From Mesaphorura yosii (Eukaryota; Arthropoda; Collembola; Poduromorpha; Tullbergiidae), in the NCBI GenBank assembly GCA_009869945.1, contig WIXG01000002.1:744001-808000 (forward strand): 64,000 nt of DNA, in the 5' to 3' direction. Made by a program: the position numbers and the translations under genes. Position 1 is the stretch's first letter; each line of letters begins with the position of its first letter. The notes beneath the pieces are model-generated. The model was not told the origin of the DNA. It was given only the letters and a program-made list of their open reading frames with translations, and made no database searches. Of the stretch, positions 15,601 through 30,869 are shown piece after piece.

Positions 15601-17823
15601 AGATTGTGCGACGGTTGCTACCGTCGTAGTTGATGCGCTCAATTGAGTCAAGGAACGTGTCTACCCAATACACTTGTTGGTTTGGCAGGTCAATCGTAAT
15701 TCCGTATGGGTACACTATTTTTGTGGAGACCAACGTTTTTCTGTTTGTTCCGTCCAGGTCGGAGGTATCCAATTTCGGTACACTGCGCCCCCAAATTGTG
15801 AAGAACATCGCCCTGATTGAGAACAAATCTTTTCAGAATGTGTGTCCTGTAAATGTTATTTGTGGTACAGCATTAAGCATTACCCATGGTTTGCATCTAA
15901 GGCGAGACCGCGTGGCTTGGCCGTGTCTACGTCTATAATTGAACTGCAGATGGAGAGATCGCTCTTGCACATAAATATAAGCTCCCGTACGTCATCCACA
16001 AAGTAATAATTCTGGCCAATCCAGTCGTAAGCAATCTCGAAAACGTCTGAAAGTTACACAAGCATTTTTATGGATAATAGAAATGCGTGACCCTGCGTGT
16101 GAAGTGTGAGTCATTATCGTACCTTCCAACGAGTACAAGTATGGCTCCATAACCCAAAACGCGCTCAGCTTATTGGCAGGCGCACACTTCATAGTGGAGG
16201 TATGATTGTAATTGTCATGGCTGATCCAACAAACCGTATTGTTGAAGTGATTGAATGTGAGACCAAGAAGAGCAACATGAGGAGGACTCTTGTAAGATCC
16301 ATAGTCTTCTACTCGCGAACCGTCTAAGTGAATCCAACTAATTTCATTTGAATCCTGGTAAATCAGCAATGGAGGGAATCCGACTGGCCCTGCAAACAAG
16401 AAAATTGGTGAGGCGCTCCCCTAAATCATCTTGAAAGTTAAGTGCTGCGTGGCTTACAGTTTATCCCAACGCATTGAGTTTCGTTGACGAGGTCGTAACC
16501 ATGAATACACTCGCACGCTTTCTGGCCGTCCGAATTATGGCAGATTTGTTCACAAGCTCCCTCGTACAAGCACTCGTTGGAATCTAACAATAATACCACC
16601 GACAATTATTGCTGGACCTTCACTTTTGTAGTTTGAAGCTTGGTAATCAGTAACTGCCGTACCTACGCAATCTTGACCATTATGCTGCTTTCCCTTCCCA
16701 CAAAAGCACACTGGACCCTTCTCTGACAGTTTGCAGCCATATTTACAGTTACTTGCTTTTGCACAAAGGGTTGTGTTGCCGCAATGATCGTGCTGCCGTG
16801 ACAAGTTAATTAGAGTCAGTATATTTATAATACGATTTTTAAGAATCTAGAGTTGGGCTAGACCGAACCTCATCCGAGTTATCTGGGCAGTCGGGATATC
16901 TATTTTGCACAACATTTTGCATTGCTCATTAAATTTCTAAAGAAACTAAACCTTCCAACAGCTGTGATGCCTTACCCATCGCAGAATTGGTACGCTGGTA
17001 CGCAAGTGACCCCGTCATTGCACTTCATGTAGTTGGCTTGACATGTATGGCTACTTTTACCTGAAAGTCAGAAGTCGTCGAGACGTGAATGTATTATAAA
17101 AAAACCTTCTACAAATCGCATGGCAAGCTTACATTTTTCATCCTCCTCATCGGACATGTCGTACAGGTGCCCTTGAACATAGCCACAGTCGGGTGACGAA
17201 TCGCAGACCCATCCCTGTATCAAGTCAGACAATTAATCATGAGTCCGCAGCGACTGCGACCTCTTGCGAAAGAAATCTTACCATTGGAATGCATTTCTTG
17301 GATTTTGCGCATTTGAATGTTCCTGGATGACATGGCTTTTCAACTAAGCGTGAAAATGAAACAATTGCTCTAAAGGTCATTGATGATTAGGGCCACGAAG
17401 GCGTTCGTGATTGAAAACTTACCACAATCGTCACTTTCGTCTGAACCATCAAAGCAATCGGGCGAAAAATCACAAACCTGTGATTTTTGAATGCACTTTA
17501 ACCCATCCTTGCATGAATACTCGTCTGGACCGCAACTGGACACTAAAATACAATGAAGGTTTTTAGATTTTTCACATGTCTAATTGCGAAATCACGTCAC
17601 ACGTAGCGGTGGGACACTCACCGAAGGGATCCGAAGGGAAATGATGGAAGTCATCGTGCTCTTGAATAAGTTGGACAATATCCTGGCCTTGAGAATTCTC
17701 CACCACCACCAAGGAAGTTGTGACAATCAGCGCAATGTAGCAGAAACTAAAAGGTTGCATCAGCCCGAGGAAAATTGGACGTGGATTTGTCATTTTTGAA
17801 CATGGCCTCTGCGTCAATACCAT
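1..17823 (-). CDS. LRP1: LDL receptor-related protein 1 (LRP1-type endocytic receptor), 3' end outside window
   Basis: Giant single-pass endocytic receptor; the family binds and internalises lipoproteins, proteases and inhibitor complexes at the cell surface. The gene is many small exons with short introns, one of them 52 nt. Start: ATG at 17823, with in-frame Mets at 17793 and 17760; a hydrophobic signal core ([15 protein letters not shown]) follows the last. The order from the N-terminus is LDLa cluster I, two EGFs, propeller 1, EGF, propeller 2, EGF, cluster II, two EGFs, propellers 3-6 separated by EGFs, cluster III, two EGFs, propeller 7, EGF, cluster IV, EGF, propeller 8. That is the LRP1 order and differs from LRP2/megalin and from LRP5/6. 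The last exon seen (1-26) begins with VTGLDEPR, a typical propeller strand. The transmembrane segment and NPxY tail must lie beyond base 1. Family call is very sure; LRP1 orthology rests on module order. Confidence 0.93.
690..3215 (-). other. LRP1 block: EGF and LDLa cluster IV
   Basis: An EGF at about 3215-3085 ([19 protein letters not shown]) is followed by about eleven to twelve LDLa modules. Examples are [102 protein letters not shown] and [17 protein letters not shown]. Human cluster IV has eleven. Confidence 0.85.
3250..4860 (-). other. LRP1 block: calcium-binding EGF pair and propeller 7
   Basis: Two EGF modules at about 4860-4610 ([15 protein letters not shown], then [14 protein letters not shown] with the DxDE calcium-binding start) precede propeller 7. 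Propeller repeats include [10 protein letters not shown] near 4100 and [10 protein letters not shown] near 3700. Confidence 0.85.
4930..6760 (-). other. LRP1 block: LDLa cluster III
   Basis: About nine to ten LDLa modules, beginning with [17 protein letters not shown] near 6720 and including [52 protein letters not shown] and [18 protein letters not shown]. Human LRP1 cluster III has ten. Confidence 0.83.
6770..12125 (-). other. LRP1 block: EGF pair, propellers 3-6 and linking EGF modules
   Basis: An EGF pair (about 12125-11890) leads into propeller 3 (about 11880-10780), then [17 protein letters not shown], propeller 4 (about 10600-9590), [17 protein letters not shown], propeller 5 (about 9345-8160), [17 protein letters not shown], propeller 6 (about 8000-6960) and [17 protein letters not shown]. 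Propeller repeats include [20 protein letters not shown] and LFWTDWQSD. Four propellers in a row without LDLa modules between them is diagnostic of the LRP1/LRP2 class. A duplicated splice acceptor lies at 8726-8768. Confidence 0.87.
12190..14020 (-). other. LRP1 block: LDLa cluster II
   Basis: A run of about seven to eight LDLa modules, many split by introns inside the module. Recognisable pieces include [47 protein letters not shown] and [19 protein letters not shown]. Human LRP1 cluster II has eight modules and is a main ligand-binding region. Confidence 0.83.
14025..16395 (-). other. LRP1 block: YWTD beta-propellers 1 and 2 with EGF modules
   Basis: Propeller 1 spans about 16395-15320, with degenerate YWTD repeats such as [19 protein letters not shown] near 15640. 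An EGF ([12 protein letters not shown]) sits at about 15265-15145. Propeller 2 spans about 15075-14180, with clear repeats [16 protein letters not shown] and FLYWTDS. A third EGF is at about 14155-14025. Much of propeller 2 is one long exon. Confidence 0.88.
16440..17823 (-). other. LRP1 block: signal peptide, LDLa cluster I, two EGF modules
   Basis: First coding exon 17622-17823 carries the signal peptide and an acidic/His linker. Next come three LDLa modules, with the usual six Cys and SDE-type calcium ends (for example [11 protein letters not shown] near 17430 and DMSDEEDE near 17150). Two EGF modules follow (about 16800-16670 and 16590-16456). Human LRP1 has two LDLa modules here; three are read in this gene. 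Confidence 0.85.
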
Positions 17824-19071
17824 GGAGGAGTTTGAAGCTGCATAGCTGTGTCGCGGAAAGCTGCCATTGCTTCAGCCTTAACTATTTAAGCAAATCTGGG
17901 GAAGCTGCAACGTTGATGGCTACAGAGACTGGATTGAAATCACAACCAACGCATTTTATAGCTGCCAAATTGTGGAGATTTTTTGCGGCGGATTTCCTTC
18001 AGGTATTTGACATCTGAATTGTTTGCTTGGCGTGAGCGCTGTGTCGCTTTGAGAGGGATCAAAATATTGAACGAGAACCTTGATTGAAATCAAAATACAG
18101 AACGACATCAGTGTTGCGAAATACAAACGGCTGCGGTGTATTCGTGCATTGAGAGAGAATATTGCCAATAATCTCATCTCATTGATTGCAATGTTGCTTG
18201 ATAACTCATGTTTACCCGAGATGCTTATTTAACTTACCCGCTTAATAAGTCAAAACCGCTACATGATGATGATAGTCAACTCCGCATTTGGCATTCGATT
18301 CGCGACAAGACGTCAAAATAATACAATCCACCAGGACACAAGATACAAGTGTTCCTCAACTTGACACTCTCACTTTCGTCGATTCACTTTCAGACTTTCA
18401 GGACTATCGGATTAATTTATTATTGCATAACATTTGCATCCACCAATAAAATGTATTCTTTTATTGCATGATAATTTGAAGTTTGTTATTCTTTTTGGCC
18501 AAGGGCAAGGTTCTTTTTTATGCGGTTGGTGTCAAGAAATTAAGCCAAGCCAGTGCAGTCCAATGCAATCAATTCTTGTTTCGCGCACAGGACGGACTTG
18601 TGTGCATCATCTTTCGTCTTGTGTCTTGTCTCACAACTACGAGCTTATTCGTTGTGTTGTGGTGCGCTTTCGCTCTGCACAATATATTCGTACTCATACT
18701 CATCGACAGAGGTGTATTATAACTTTTGCCGTCATTCGTATTAGACTTATCTCATCGTGGATACAATTAGTCATCAACATTTCGCACAGCCTAGCCAGCA
18801 ATGCGAATGAATTGAAATCGGATGGTTATTAATCATAGTTATCACTGCACTGGGTCGGAACACTGAAATTGATCATCCAGAATTCAATATCAAAATTCTG
18901 CTTAATGAATTTTTTTGTGCTTCAAAAGTGCTGACATCCGATCTGAGTCGTTTGTGTAGTTCAGTGTGAGTTATTCTCAAAATTATTAAGTTCGACCCAA
19001 ATCTGCAGCAACCTCTTGGCAAACATTGATTTCTTCTGGACAACTGATCCCGGAAATAATAATAATTAAGC
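17824..19071. other. Divergent intergenic region between LRP1 and VPS4
   Basis: About 1.25 kb between two head-to-head genes, so it should hold both promoters. AT-rich, with several pyrimidine-rich TCAGT-like initiator sequences but no clear TATA box that could be assigned. No coding exon was recognised. Confidence 0.6.
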
Positions 19072-20897
19072 ATGGCAGCGACGGGTAGTACGCAGGTATA
19101 TCTTTTACGTCTCCTTACGTCAGCTTGGAGTCTTTGTGACAATCTTAGGAAACCACATATTCATGTATCCGATTTCATTTGCAGAAAGCTATAGATTTAG
19201 TTACAAAGGCTACTGAAGAGGACCGCAACAAGAATTATGAGGAGGCTATGAGACTATATGAACATGGAGTTGAATATTTTCTACACGCGATTAAATGTAA
19301 GATGGCGATCAAATTAATAGTTGGAAATTCGCCGTATATACTATCTTAAGAAGTGTCTTCTTTCTTGCCATTCTCTAGATGAAGCACAGACTGAAAAGGC
19401 AAAGGAAACGATTAGGCAGAAGTGCATGCAGTATTTGGATCGGGCGGAGAAAATCAAAGAATACCTAAGGAAATCAGCCGGAAAAGATAACAAGAAGAAG
19501 CCAGTAAAATCTGGAGAAGCTGGTGGAAAGTAAGGGCCAAGATAAATAATAGATCAGTGCGTATGATACCTATCTCTGTGCTGGCACTGCGATGCCTCTC
19601 CTCTATCTGTCCACTTTTCGGTTTTAGGAAGGATAGTGAAGACGACAGTGATGACGATCCTGAAACTAAGAAGCTTCAAAGCAAACTGGAAGGAGCCATC
19701 GTGATGGAAACTCCAAATGTTAAATGGTCAGACGTGATAGGACTGGAGGGAGCTAAAGAAGCATTGAAGGAAGCTGTGATCCTCCCTATCAAGTTTCCAC
19801 ATTTATTCCAAGGAAAGCGAACTCCTTGGAAGGGAATACTTCTCTTTGGCGTAAGCTGAATTCTAAAGTTATGTCCTTACGATTGCAAGTTGCAAGTTCT
19901 AACATTTTACTGCAACATGAAAATTTCAGCCTCCTGGAACAGGAAAGTCTTTCCTTGCTAAAGCCGTTGCCACTGAGGCCAACAATTCAAGATTCTTTTC
20001 CGTCTCCTCATCCGATTTGGTGTCGAAATGGCTGGGAGAGTCTGAGAAGCTAGTGAAGAACTTATTCGAATTAGCAAGGACACATAAACCATCCATCATA
20101 TTCATTGACGAAATTGACTCGCTGTGCTCTTCGAGGTCAGACAACGAGTCCGAGAGCGCAAGAAGAATTAAGACAGAATTCTTGGTCCAAATGCAAGGAG
20201 TCGGGAACGACACTGAAGGAATTTTGGTGTTGGGAGCGACTAATATCCCATGGGTTCTCGACGCTGCTATTCGCCGACGCTTTGAAAAACGAATTTATAT
20301 TCCACTCCCTGAAGAACAACCGCGCGCTGGGATGTTTAAGCACAATTTGGGCGACACGTCGCACAGCCTAACAGAAGCAGATTTCAAAGTTCTTGCAAAG
20401 AAAACAGAGGGGTAAGCATAAAGCACTTGGTCTCGCGCTCGGGGAGTGTTAAAGTCAATTTTTTCGATCCGATTAGATATTCTGGTGCTGACATCTCCAT
20501 TGTGGTACGCGACGCCTTCATGCAACCTGTAAGGAAAGTCCAAACGGCGACTCATTTCCGTCGAGTACGTGGCCCATCCCGAACGGATCCTTCGATAATC
20601 GTTGATGACCTCTTAACGCCTTGCTCGCCAGCAACCCCAGGAGCCATTGAAATGACTTGGGTTGACGTACCCAGCGACAAGCTTTACGAACCTCCCGTGT
20701 CAATGGTTAGTGGACCGAAGTACTAATTACTAATGTTGATTAATGTGATTAAGAGCAGAGTACCATTGGTTCTAATTCTTTTACATTTTCTACAGAATGA
20801 CATGCTGAAATCGCTTGCTACATCAAAGCCTACAGTTAACGAAGATGACTTGAAGAAACTGAAAAAGTTTTCGGATGACTTTGGCCAAGAAGGATAA
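19072..20897 (+). CDS. VPS4: VPS4, AAA ATPase of the ESCRT pathway
   Basis: Hexameric AAA ATPase that disassembles ESCRT-III filaments during endosomal sorting, cytokinesis and membrane repair. Seven coding exons: 19072-19095, 19185-19296, 19379-19529, 19628-19850, 19931-20411, 20477-20706 and 20796-20897, giving 440 residues (human VPS4B has 444). The N-terminal MIT domain (about 1-77) starts after a tiny eight-residue first exon. An acidic linker ([12 protein letters not shown]) is followed by the AAA core with Walker A GPPGTGKS (Lys176) and Walker B IIFIDE (Glu231). Near the C-terminus are the beta domain and the helix ending [12 protein letters not shown], typical of VPS4. All key residues are present. 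It is head-to-head with LRP1. Confidence 0.97.
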
Positions 20898-21547
20898 AAT
20901 TGCTTTACTACCTTAATCTATTCACATATTCTTCATAATTAAGTATTCTGTATTCGGATCATGTATAATCTGGCAAAATTCCATGAAGTTCATGGCTGGT
21001 AGTTTCTGCAACTTTGTGATGCGAAAGTAACTTTTTAAACGGTTTTGTTTATAATTTTGAGAGTGAACTCCGAAATGTCCACAATGCCTACTGAGTTGTA
21101 ATTGTCAATAATGCTCATTTGCGTATGTGAATGAAATCTATAATAAAGTATCTTGCACTCTGTGTCCTAATCGTGAAAGCTGTACGAGACTTTTAATAGA
21201 TTGTGAAGGTCACACGCAGCCGACTCCAGCTGACATTTTATGAATTGGATTGATGGTCACAATGTTAGGCTTTATAACGCCTCCTACAGCACGTGTGTAG
21301 ACTACCCGTTAGCCACAATGTGCAACTTACAATCTGCAGGGTTAGCTATCGCACACAGCGTATTCATAACACGATAATCGTGAAAGGATCAAGATTCAAG
21401 AGTGTGCGTACTTTATACTGAAATCAGAGCCTACTCTTTGCAATGGACTTAAGAAAGGAGTCAATTCCAGTTTTGTTCAGTTGCATCCAACTGAATTTCA
21501 GTTTCAGTGTTTCAGCCGTTCGCTTGTAGCATTCTAAACCGTTAACA
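20898..21547. other. VPS4 3' UTR and ADH5 upstream region
   Basis: 650 bases without coding exons. The first 250 are probably VPS4 3' UTR, ending near an AATAAA at 21142-21147. The rest should contain the ADH5 promoter; no TATA box was assigned. Confidence 0.6.
21142..21147 (+). terminator. VPS4 poly(A) signal
   Basis: Canonical AATAAA, 245 nt after the VPS4 stop, the first canonical copy seen downstream. Confidence 0.65.
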
Positions 21548-24718
<3,171 letters not shown>

Positions 24719-25171
24719 CCAAAGTGAAGCCCAATTTGACCGTGTCTGTTCTGAGATGCCGAACATCATCGATAGAAACGATTAATAAAACCTGAGAGCA
24801 AATTTTACTTAATTTCATCTGTTTGCCTAGGATGACACTAAATTGTAGCTTTATCAGCTTGCTGATATCGCATTTAGACGACAGTCGATCAACGTCGTCG
24901 ATAGACATGGGCGTTGTTCTCGGTTATCTCGGACTGATGTCACCCACTTGAACAACTTGAAGTCTTAGTCCTGACTTCTGCAGTAGCACTGCACTGGCTA
25001 ATTATTCAATTGGGCTGTAATCGTAATCCTCTGCTGACACAATTGCAATCTATTGATCGGTTGCCTCACACAATCAGTGTGCAGGAGCGTCTGTTCGTGG
25101 TCGTCATTCGTTAATCCTCCGTCAGCATCTGCTCTGCGAATTGAAATCTGCATTCGAAGCACGAAAGTACG
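24719..25171. other. Carrier 3' UTR and amidohydrolase upstream region
   Basis: About 450 bases without coding exons. Includes the carrier poly(A) signal and the presumed promoter of the amidohydrolase. Confidence 0.55.
24784..24789 (+). terminator. Carrier poly(A) signal
   Basis: AATAAA 66 nt after the carrier stop. Confidence 0.7.
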
Positions 25172-27239
25172 ATGGCCAGGATGAAGATGAACAGTTTGAG
25201 TAAGTTAATCTCAAGGCGCAAGGCGCAAACCCGTGCCAGTCGTCTCTATCAACTTTCGCTTTCAGCTTGATTTATTAGCTGCTCTCTGAGTTTGAATCAT
25301 CGCGTTGCCTTGCATTGTTGCATCAATCGTGAGATGAAGTTGTGTGTTTTGCAGTCGCAGTGATCGTGGTTGACGTTGTCCTCGCCGTGGCTATCAAGAT
25401 CAATGCTCATCCGTTGCAAGAGGACACGTCCAACATGGTGCGCATGCGTAATTGTGACATTACCGCATTGAGCATTACATTGTTTGATTGACGTGCTGTA
25501 CGCGCGACTAACGAATATCAATCGAAATGGAAATTGAGACCTTTGCAGTTTCTATTTTTACTTTACACAGGCGAGACGCAACGCAGGCGAGTCGAAGGCG
25601 CCGGCTGTCTTGGATGGCACGAATTTCTACGGTATTTCCCTTTGCATTGGTCAATTGGTCTGCCTCCGCCTTGATGAGTTTGATGAATGAAGGCGAATCG
25701 GGGATTAATTTCTTTTTGTGGTCGATGAAGTGTGGAGTCTGACTGCTTTGCTTTCTCTTTTCTGGGTCGCAGTGCCTGTCCTCTACGACACGCTGATTCG
25801 GGGTGGACAGGTCCTTGACACGGAGTCGAGGACAGTGCAGCGAGCGGACATTGGGATTGTGGACGGGAAGGTGGCGGTCATCTCGACGGAGCCGCTGAGC
25901 ACGGGTCAGGCGCTGAGCGTCATCAACGCTGACGGGCTGTACGTGACTCCGGGCCTCGTCGACCTCCACACGCACGTCTACCACGGAGCCACCTACTGGG
26001 GCCTCGACCCCGAGCCCATCGCAGCCATCACAGGCGTCACCGTAATGCTAATACCCCTCAGACTCATGCGCCTCTCTTGCTCGCCTTTTGTAGTAGTGTT
26101 TGTAGCTCCGTTCTGTTGCTTTGCCGCAGACGTGGGTGGATGCCGGAAGTTCCGGAGCCTACAACTTCCCCGCCTTCAAACGGGACGTGATTGAGAAGAG
26201 CTCCGTCCGTATCTTCGCCTTCCTCCACATTTCTGGCATCGGGTTGACGGGCCGTACATTCGAGTCGTCGGTGGTGGACTTCCTCGACCAGGAAATGACA
26301 AACGTCACCATTCAGGAGAACAGGGCGATCATAAAAGGTATCAAAGTGCGAATGGACCGTGACTCTACGAACGGAACCGGGGTTTTAGCGCTGGAGAAGG
26401 CTGTTGAGGTGGCGGACTTTAACGGAGTGCCCATCATGACACACATCGGCTTCGCTCCACCGACCTTACCGGAGATCGTTGCCCTCATGCGTCCGAACGA
26501 CATTCTCACCCACGCGTTCAGCGGACACACGAACCGCCTCGTCGATGAGGCCGGGACTCCGCTGCCCGTCGTGCAGCAACTCCTCAACAAAAACATTGTG
26601 CTGGACGTCGGCCACGGCGGAGGCAGCTTCAGTTACCATTCTGCAGAGGGCCTCATGGCGGCCGGCGTGTTTCCTGACGTGATCAGCTCCGACGTTCATC
26701 AAAGTGAGTCTCCACTCTCTACCCCAACGTGCTCCTTTCGGTGAATATCGAATTCTTAACTATCGCCTTTCAATTCACGAGGTTCTCGACTCGGGCCGAT
26801 GTACGACCTGCCGACGACCATTTCCAAGTTCCTCAACATGGGAATGCCACTCGTGGACGCAATCGCCAAGTCGACGATTGTGCCTGCACGAATCCTGAAG
26901 GAGGAGTCACTAGGAGTGATCAAGGTCGGACTTCCGGCAGACATTGCCATCTTCAGACTCGAGAACGGCGAGTTTACGTTCAGGGACCCGCACGGCGAGG
27001 AACGAGTCGGAAGTTTCAAGCTGACAAACACGCGTGAGTGAAGAAACTTGGCATTGTATTTGCATTCTAATTATGCATTAAGTGCTGACGCTGAAGCTCT
27101 GCTCTGCTGCTCGACAGTGACGATGGTCGACGGAGTCCGCCTGGAGAGGAAACGAGAGGCTGGGCCTTCAGCGTGGATTCTGAGGGATTTGGACCTTATT
27201 TCAGGCAACGACACCAAAACGACTCACAACGAACTCTGA
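25172..27239 (+). CDS. Secreted amidohydrolase/deacetylase of the COG3964 (Atu3266-like) family
   Basis: Metal-dependent hydrolase of the amidohydrolase superfamily; bacterial relatives act on small N- or O-acyl compounds, but the substrate here is unknown. Seven coding exons: 25172-25199, 25355-25437, 25571-25631, 25773-26041, 26130-26703, 26782-27033 and 27118-27239; 462 residues. Residues 9-27 (LIAVIVVDVVLAVAIKINA) form a signal peptide or anchor absent from the bacterial enzymes, encoded by exons 1-2. All superfamily metal ligands are visible: HTH (His123, His125), the carboxylated-Lys site IKVR (Lys219), MTH (His252), LTH (His275) and SSD (Asp335). TWVDAGSSGAYNFPAF and YDLPTTISKFLNMGM are hallmarks of COG3964. 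This family is mainly bacterial as far as I know, so transfer is suspected; introns show it is a resident gene. Confidence 0.87.
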
Positions 27240-29283
27240 ACGAACGAACGAAGGCTAGGAGTTTAATTAATTGCAGTTCTAGTCTTCAAGCTTTGAGTGC
27301 GCGTGCGTAGCAAAACGCTGTTGATTTTAGCTGACTGTATTAAATCTTAATCTTAACTGCTCGTGTTCTTGTGTTCTTGCACGCTGTGGTCGAACTTTGG
27401 GGTAGCTCAAGTGTGAATGTGTCTTGTTTGTCAATTAGTGTGCTCGGTTGGGGATGAAATAGGCAGGCAGGTGGCTGAACGCTGAAACCGTGCTCATGCG
27501 CACAGTCCGTGACTGATTAAGTAAAGAGTAAAGTCAGATGCAGGCAGGTTGGCTGTCTGGCTCAATCGAGAGTGTTGTCCCAAATCATGTCTGTGGAACC
27601 GAATCATGGCTAAATTGATGAGTGCAGGGCACATAGACGCATTGAATTGTGGCATTGCAGACTTCGGGTGACCCACTTGCCACTTGCGAAAGGGACGACA
27701 GCGCGAGTCGGTCAGCCAGAGTAGATTAACGTTTAATGGCACCTTCACTTTTCTTCCGAGCCATACAACCTGCAATTTATCGCAATCGGCAATTGCGAGG
27801 CCGTGTTTCCAAATTGTTGACATGACCTCGTAGTAATGAACCACTGACTTCAGAACTCTGGCACTGCAAAGGAGAAGTCGTGCTCATCGGCACCGCCAGC
27901 GACAGCGACAGCGAGTTGAACGAACCCTGAAATTGAGGGCTGTCCACCATGAAAGCGGGGCAGGTAAAAATAGAAACGAATCTCGTCAAATATTTGCCCA
28001 ATTCATTTCGTAACACTAATTCTGAGCTTCTTTGTCTGGGCTCATTTGACTCTTGATCTTTGGCCACTCCGAGCTTCGAAAGTGAGTGTAAAAAATGGTG
28101 TGCCGGTTCAAAGATCAAATCCACAAACGAACCATGAGTGAGCCTCGACGGCTGGCTAAGAATGGGGAAAATACGGGGCAAGTGTCTGAAACATGACAGA
28201 CACAAAACGACGAGTTTCATTGTTTTATCGCCTTTACAACGTCTGCAATTGTCGGCTTTGGCTTTTATGGCATGGTGTGGCATGCATGACAATGGAAGAT
28301 GAATGACGGACACTGTTGCGACGATGGCAACGCAAGAAACTCGTGTTCTTTTGCGTCTTGTTCGCATCTCATTCACTATTCGCATTCTGTTAACAGCAGA
28401 TTAAAGTGAAAGTGAAGATTCCTGGCTCTGAGCAGCTATGTTGTGTGTAATTTGTCGTCAGTTAATATTTGGGTGTTTATTCCTGCTGAGCCGCCTCTGC
28501 GTGAGTTGCAACGCAGTGGATCGTAGATCTCGGTTTCAATTTCATCTTCATCTCATGCACCTGCTGTGGACGCGGTTGATTAGCGTAGCAGCTTGGATTT
28601 GACATGCAGAATGCATACACATGCAAATTATGAGGACCAGCAAATTAAAATGTGAAATGCCGTAACAGGATTGATTATACGAGTGCTCGTAAAGTAAGTA
28701 AACCTAACCTCATTCATTCTGGCCTTACGTAAAACAATGGTATGCGATCTCTCGCGCGACGACAATCCGAAGACTCAAGACCCACTCTATTAATCAGAAA
28801 CTCAGGCTTTGTTTTGTTCCTGCCCAAACGCCGAACGCTCTTAACGCGTGTTCATGTTGCATGCGAAAGTTATACTTAGAGGGTGCGTGCTAATTAAAGA
28901 CCTGTCAGCCCGCCTATGCAATGGCGAGGCTATGACCACGACGGGGCCGAGGTGACGGCACAGCGTGGATGACGAAGGAGAGTCTGCACGCGCATGGTGT
29001 AGGCTAGGAACAATGCAGCATTAAACATTGAGCCGATTAAAACGTGAGTTAATATTCCCGTGCTAAACTGTAAACAAGACTGCTACACTGTTGCGACATG
29101 TCATGGGTTATAAATTGACAAGAGAAAGAGCCTTTCATGCTTATTTGCCAGAATTAAAGCGCCGTGGTCAGTTCAACCACCTCTTCAACGTCCTCAAGCA
29201 AACGCAACAGAAACTTGTCGCGAATCGCCGATTGCATGCTGCACTTAATTGCCATTTGCCAGTGAAATCTGTACCCGTTCATC
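27240..29283. other. Intergenic region, no gene recognised
   Basis: About 2 kb with no exon that has both convincing splice sites and a recognisable product. The open frames here are unsupported. The final part should hold the promoter of the small secreted gene. Confidence 0.55.
27339..27344 (+). terminator. Possible amidohydrolase poly(A) signal (variant)
   Basis: ATTAAA about 100 nt after the stop; no canonical AATAAA was seen closer. Confidence 0.4.
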
Positions 29284-29628
29284 ATGAAGTGGCTGATTCA
29301 GTTAGGGGCCGTGCTCCTGGTCCTCTGCTCCGTGCTGCACTCCAGCCAGGCCACCTTCGAACTCATCTTCAACAGCCTCAACAGTCTCTTTAACGGAAAC
29401 GACGGACTCGACACGAGCGACGGCCGTTTCGAGAGATTCAACGGACCCGTGCGGGGACTTCCCGAAGGACACGGCGGCGGACGATTCGGTAAGCAGCTCG
29501 ACGGCGCACGGTGAGTATTTTCCTTGACTTGACACGGTTTGTTAAGTTCGGCTTTTGATTGCAGGTGCGGCCGATTGTCTCCTCTGTCCAGAAGGAATGC
29601 AGCAACAGGGATGAAAGCAGAACGATGA
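29284..29628 (+). CDS. Small secreted orphan protein with two possible splice forms
   Basis: Not recognised. ATG at 29284 opens a clear signal peptide (WLIQLGAVLLVLCSVLHSSQA), followed by a short Asn/Gly/Asp-rich chain (FNSLNSLFNGNDGLD). Two good donors lie 22 nt apart: 29488/29489 (GTAAGC) and 29510/29511 (GTGAGT). Both can join the acceptor before 29565, in different frames. The short form is 84 residues, ends CLLCPEGMQQQG and stops at 29614. The long form is 96 residues, ends in a basic tail and stops at 29628. Without splicing the frame stops just after the second donor. No domain assigned; it could be a peptide precursor or a cuticle- or matrix-type small protein, but nothing proves this. 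Confidence 0.6.
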
Positions 29629-29724
29629 AGTGTTCGACGCGACGGTTGAAGTGCTTCTTCCCAGTTCTCAACTTTAGTACAATAAGTTCCTCGTGCACTT
29701 TCTTACGGGCAAAAATTCTTAGCA

Positions 29725-29730
29725 AATAAA
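29725..29730 (+). terminator. Poly(A) signal of the small secreted gene
   Basis: AATAAA about 100 nt past both possible stops. Confidence 0.6.
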
Positions 29731-29893
29731 TTATTCTTTTACTTTGATTTTTAATCCTGTCTTTGTGATGGACGCTCCTTTCTTTTCTTAATATTCACTG
29801 TGACCATAGCAGAACGAAATGAGCTGAGAGTATGGATAGCTTAAATCAGTTCGAAGGAAGACTCGATTGATCTCAAAACATGAATCTGATGGA

Positions 29894-29899
29894 TTTATT
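29894..29899 (-). terminator. RpS5 poly(A) signal
   Basis: AATAAA on the minus strand, 35 nt after the RpS5 stop, giving a very short 3' UTR. Confidence 0.75.
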
Positions 29900-29933
29900 C
29901 TGAAAACCTCAACAAAGTTTGGAAAGCAAAGTA

Positions 29934-30869
<936 letters not shown>

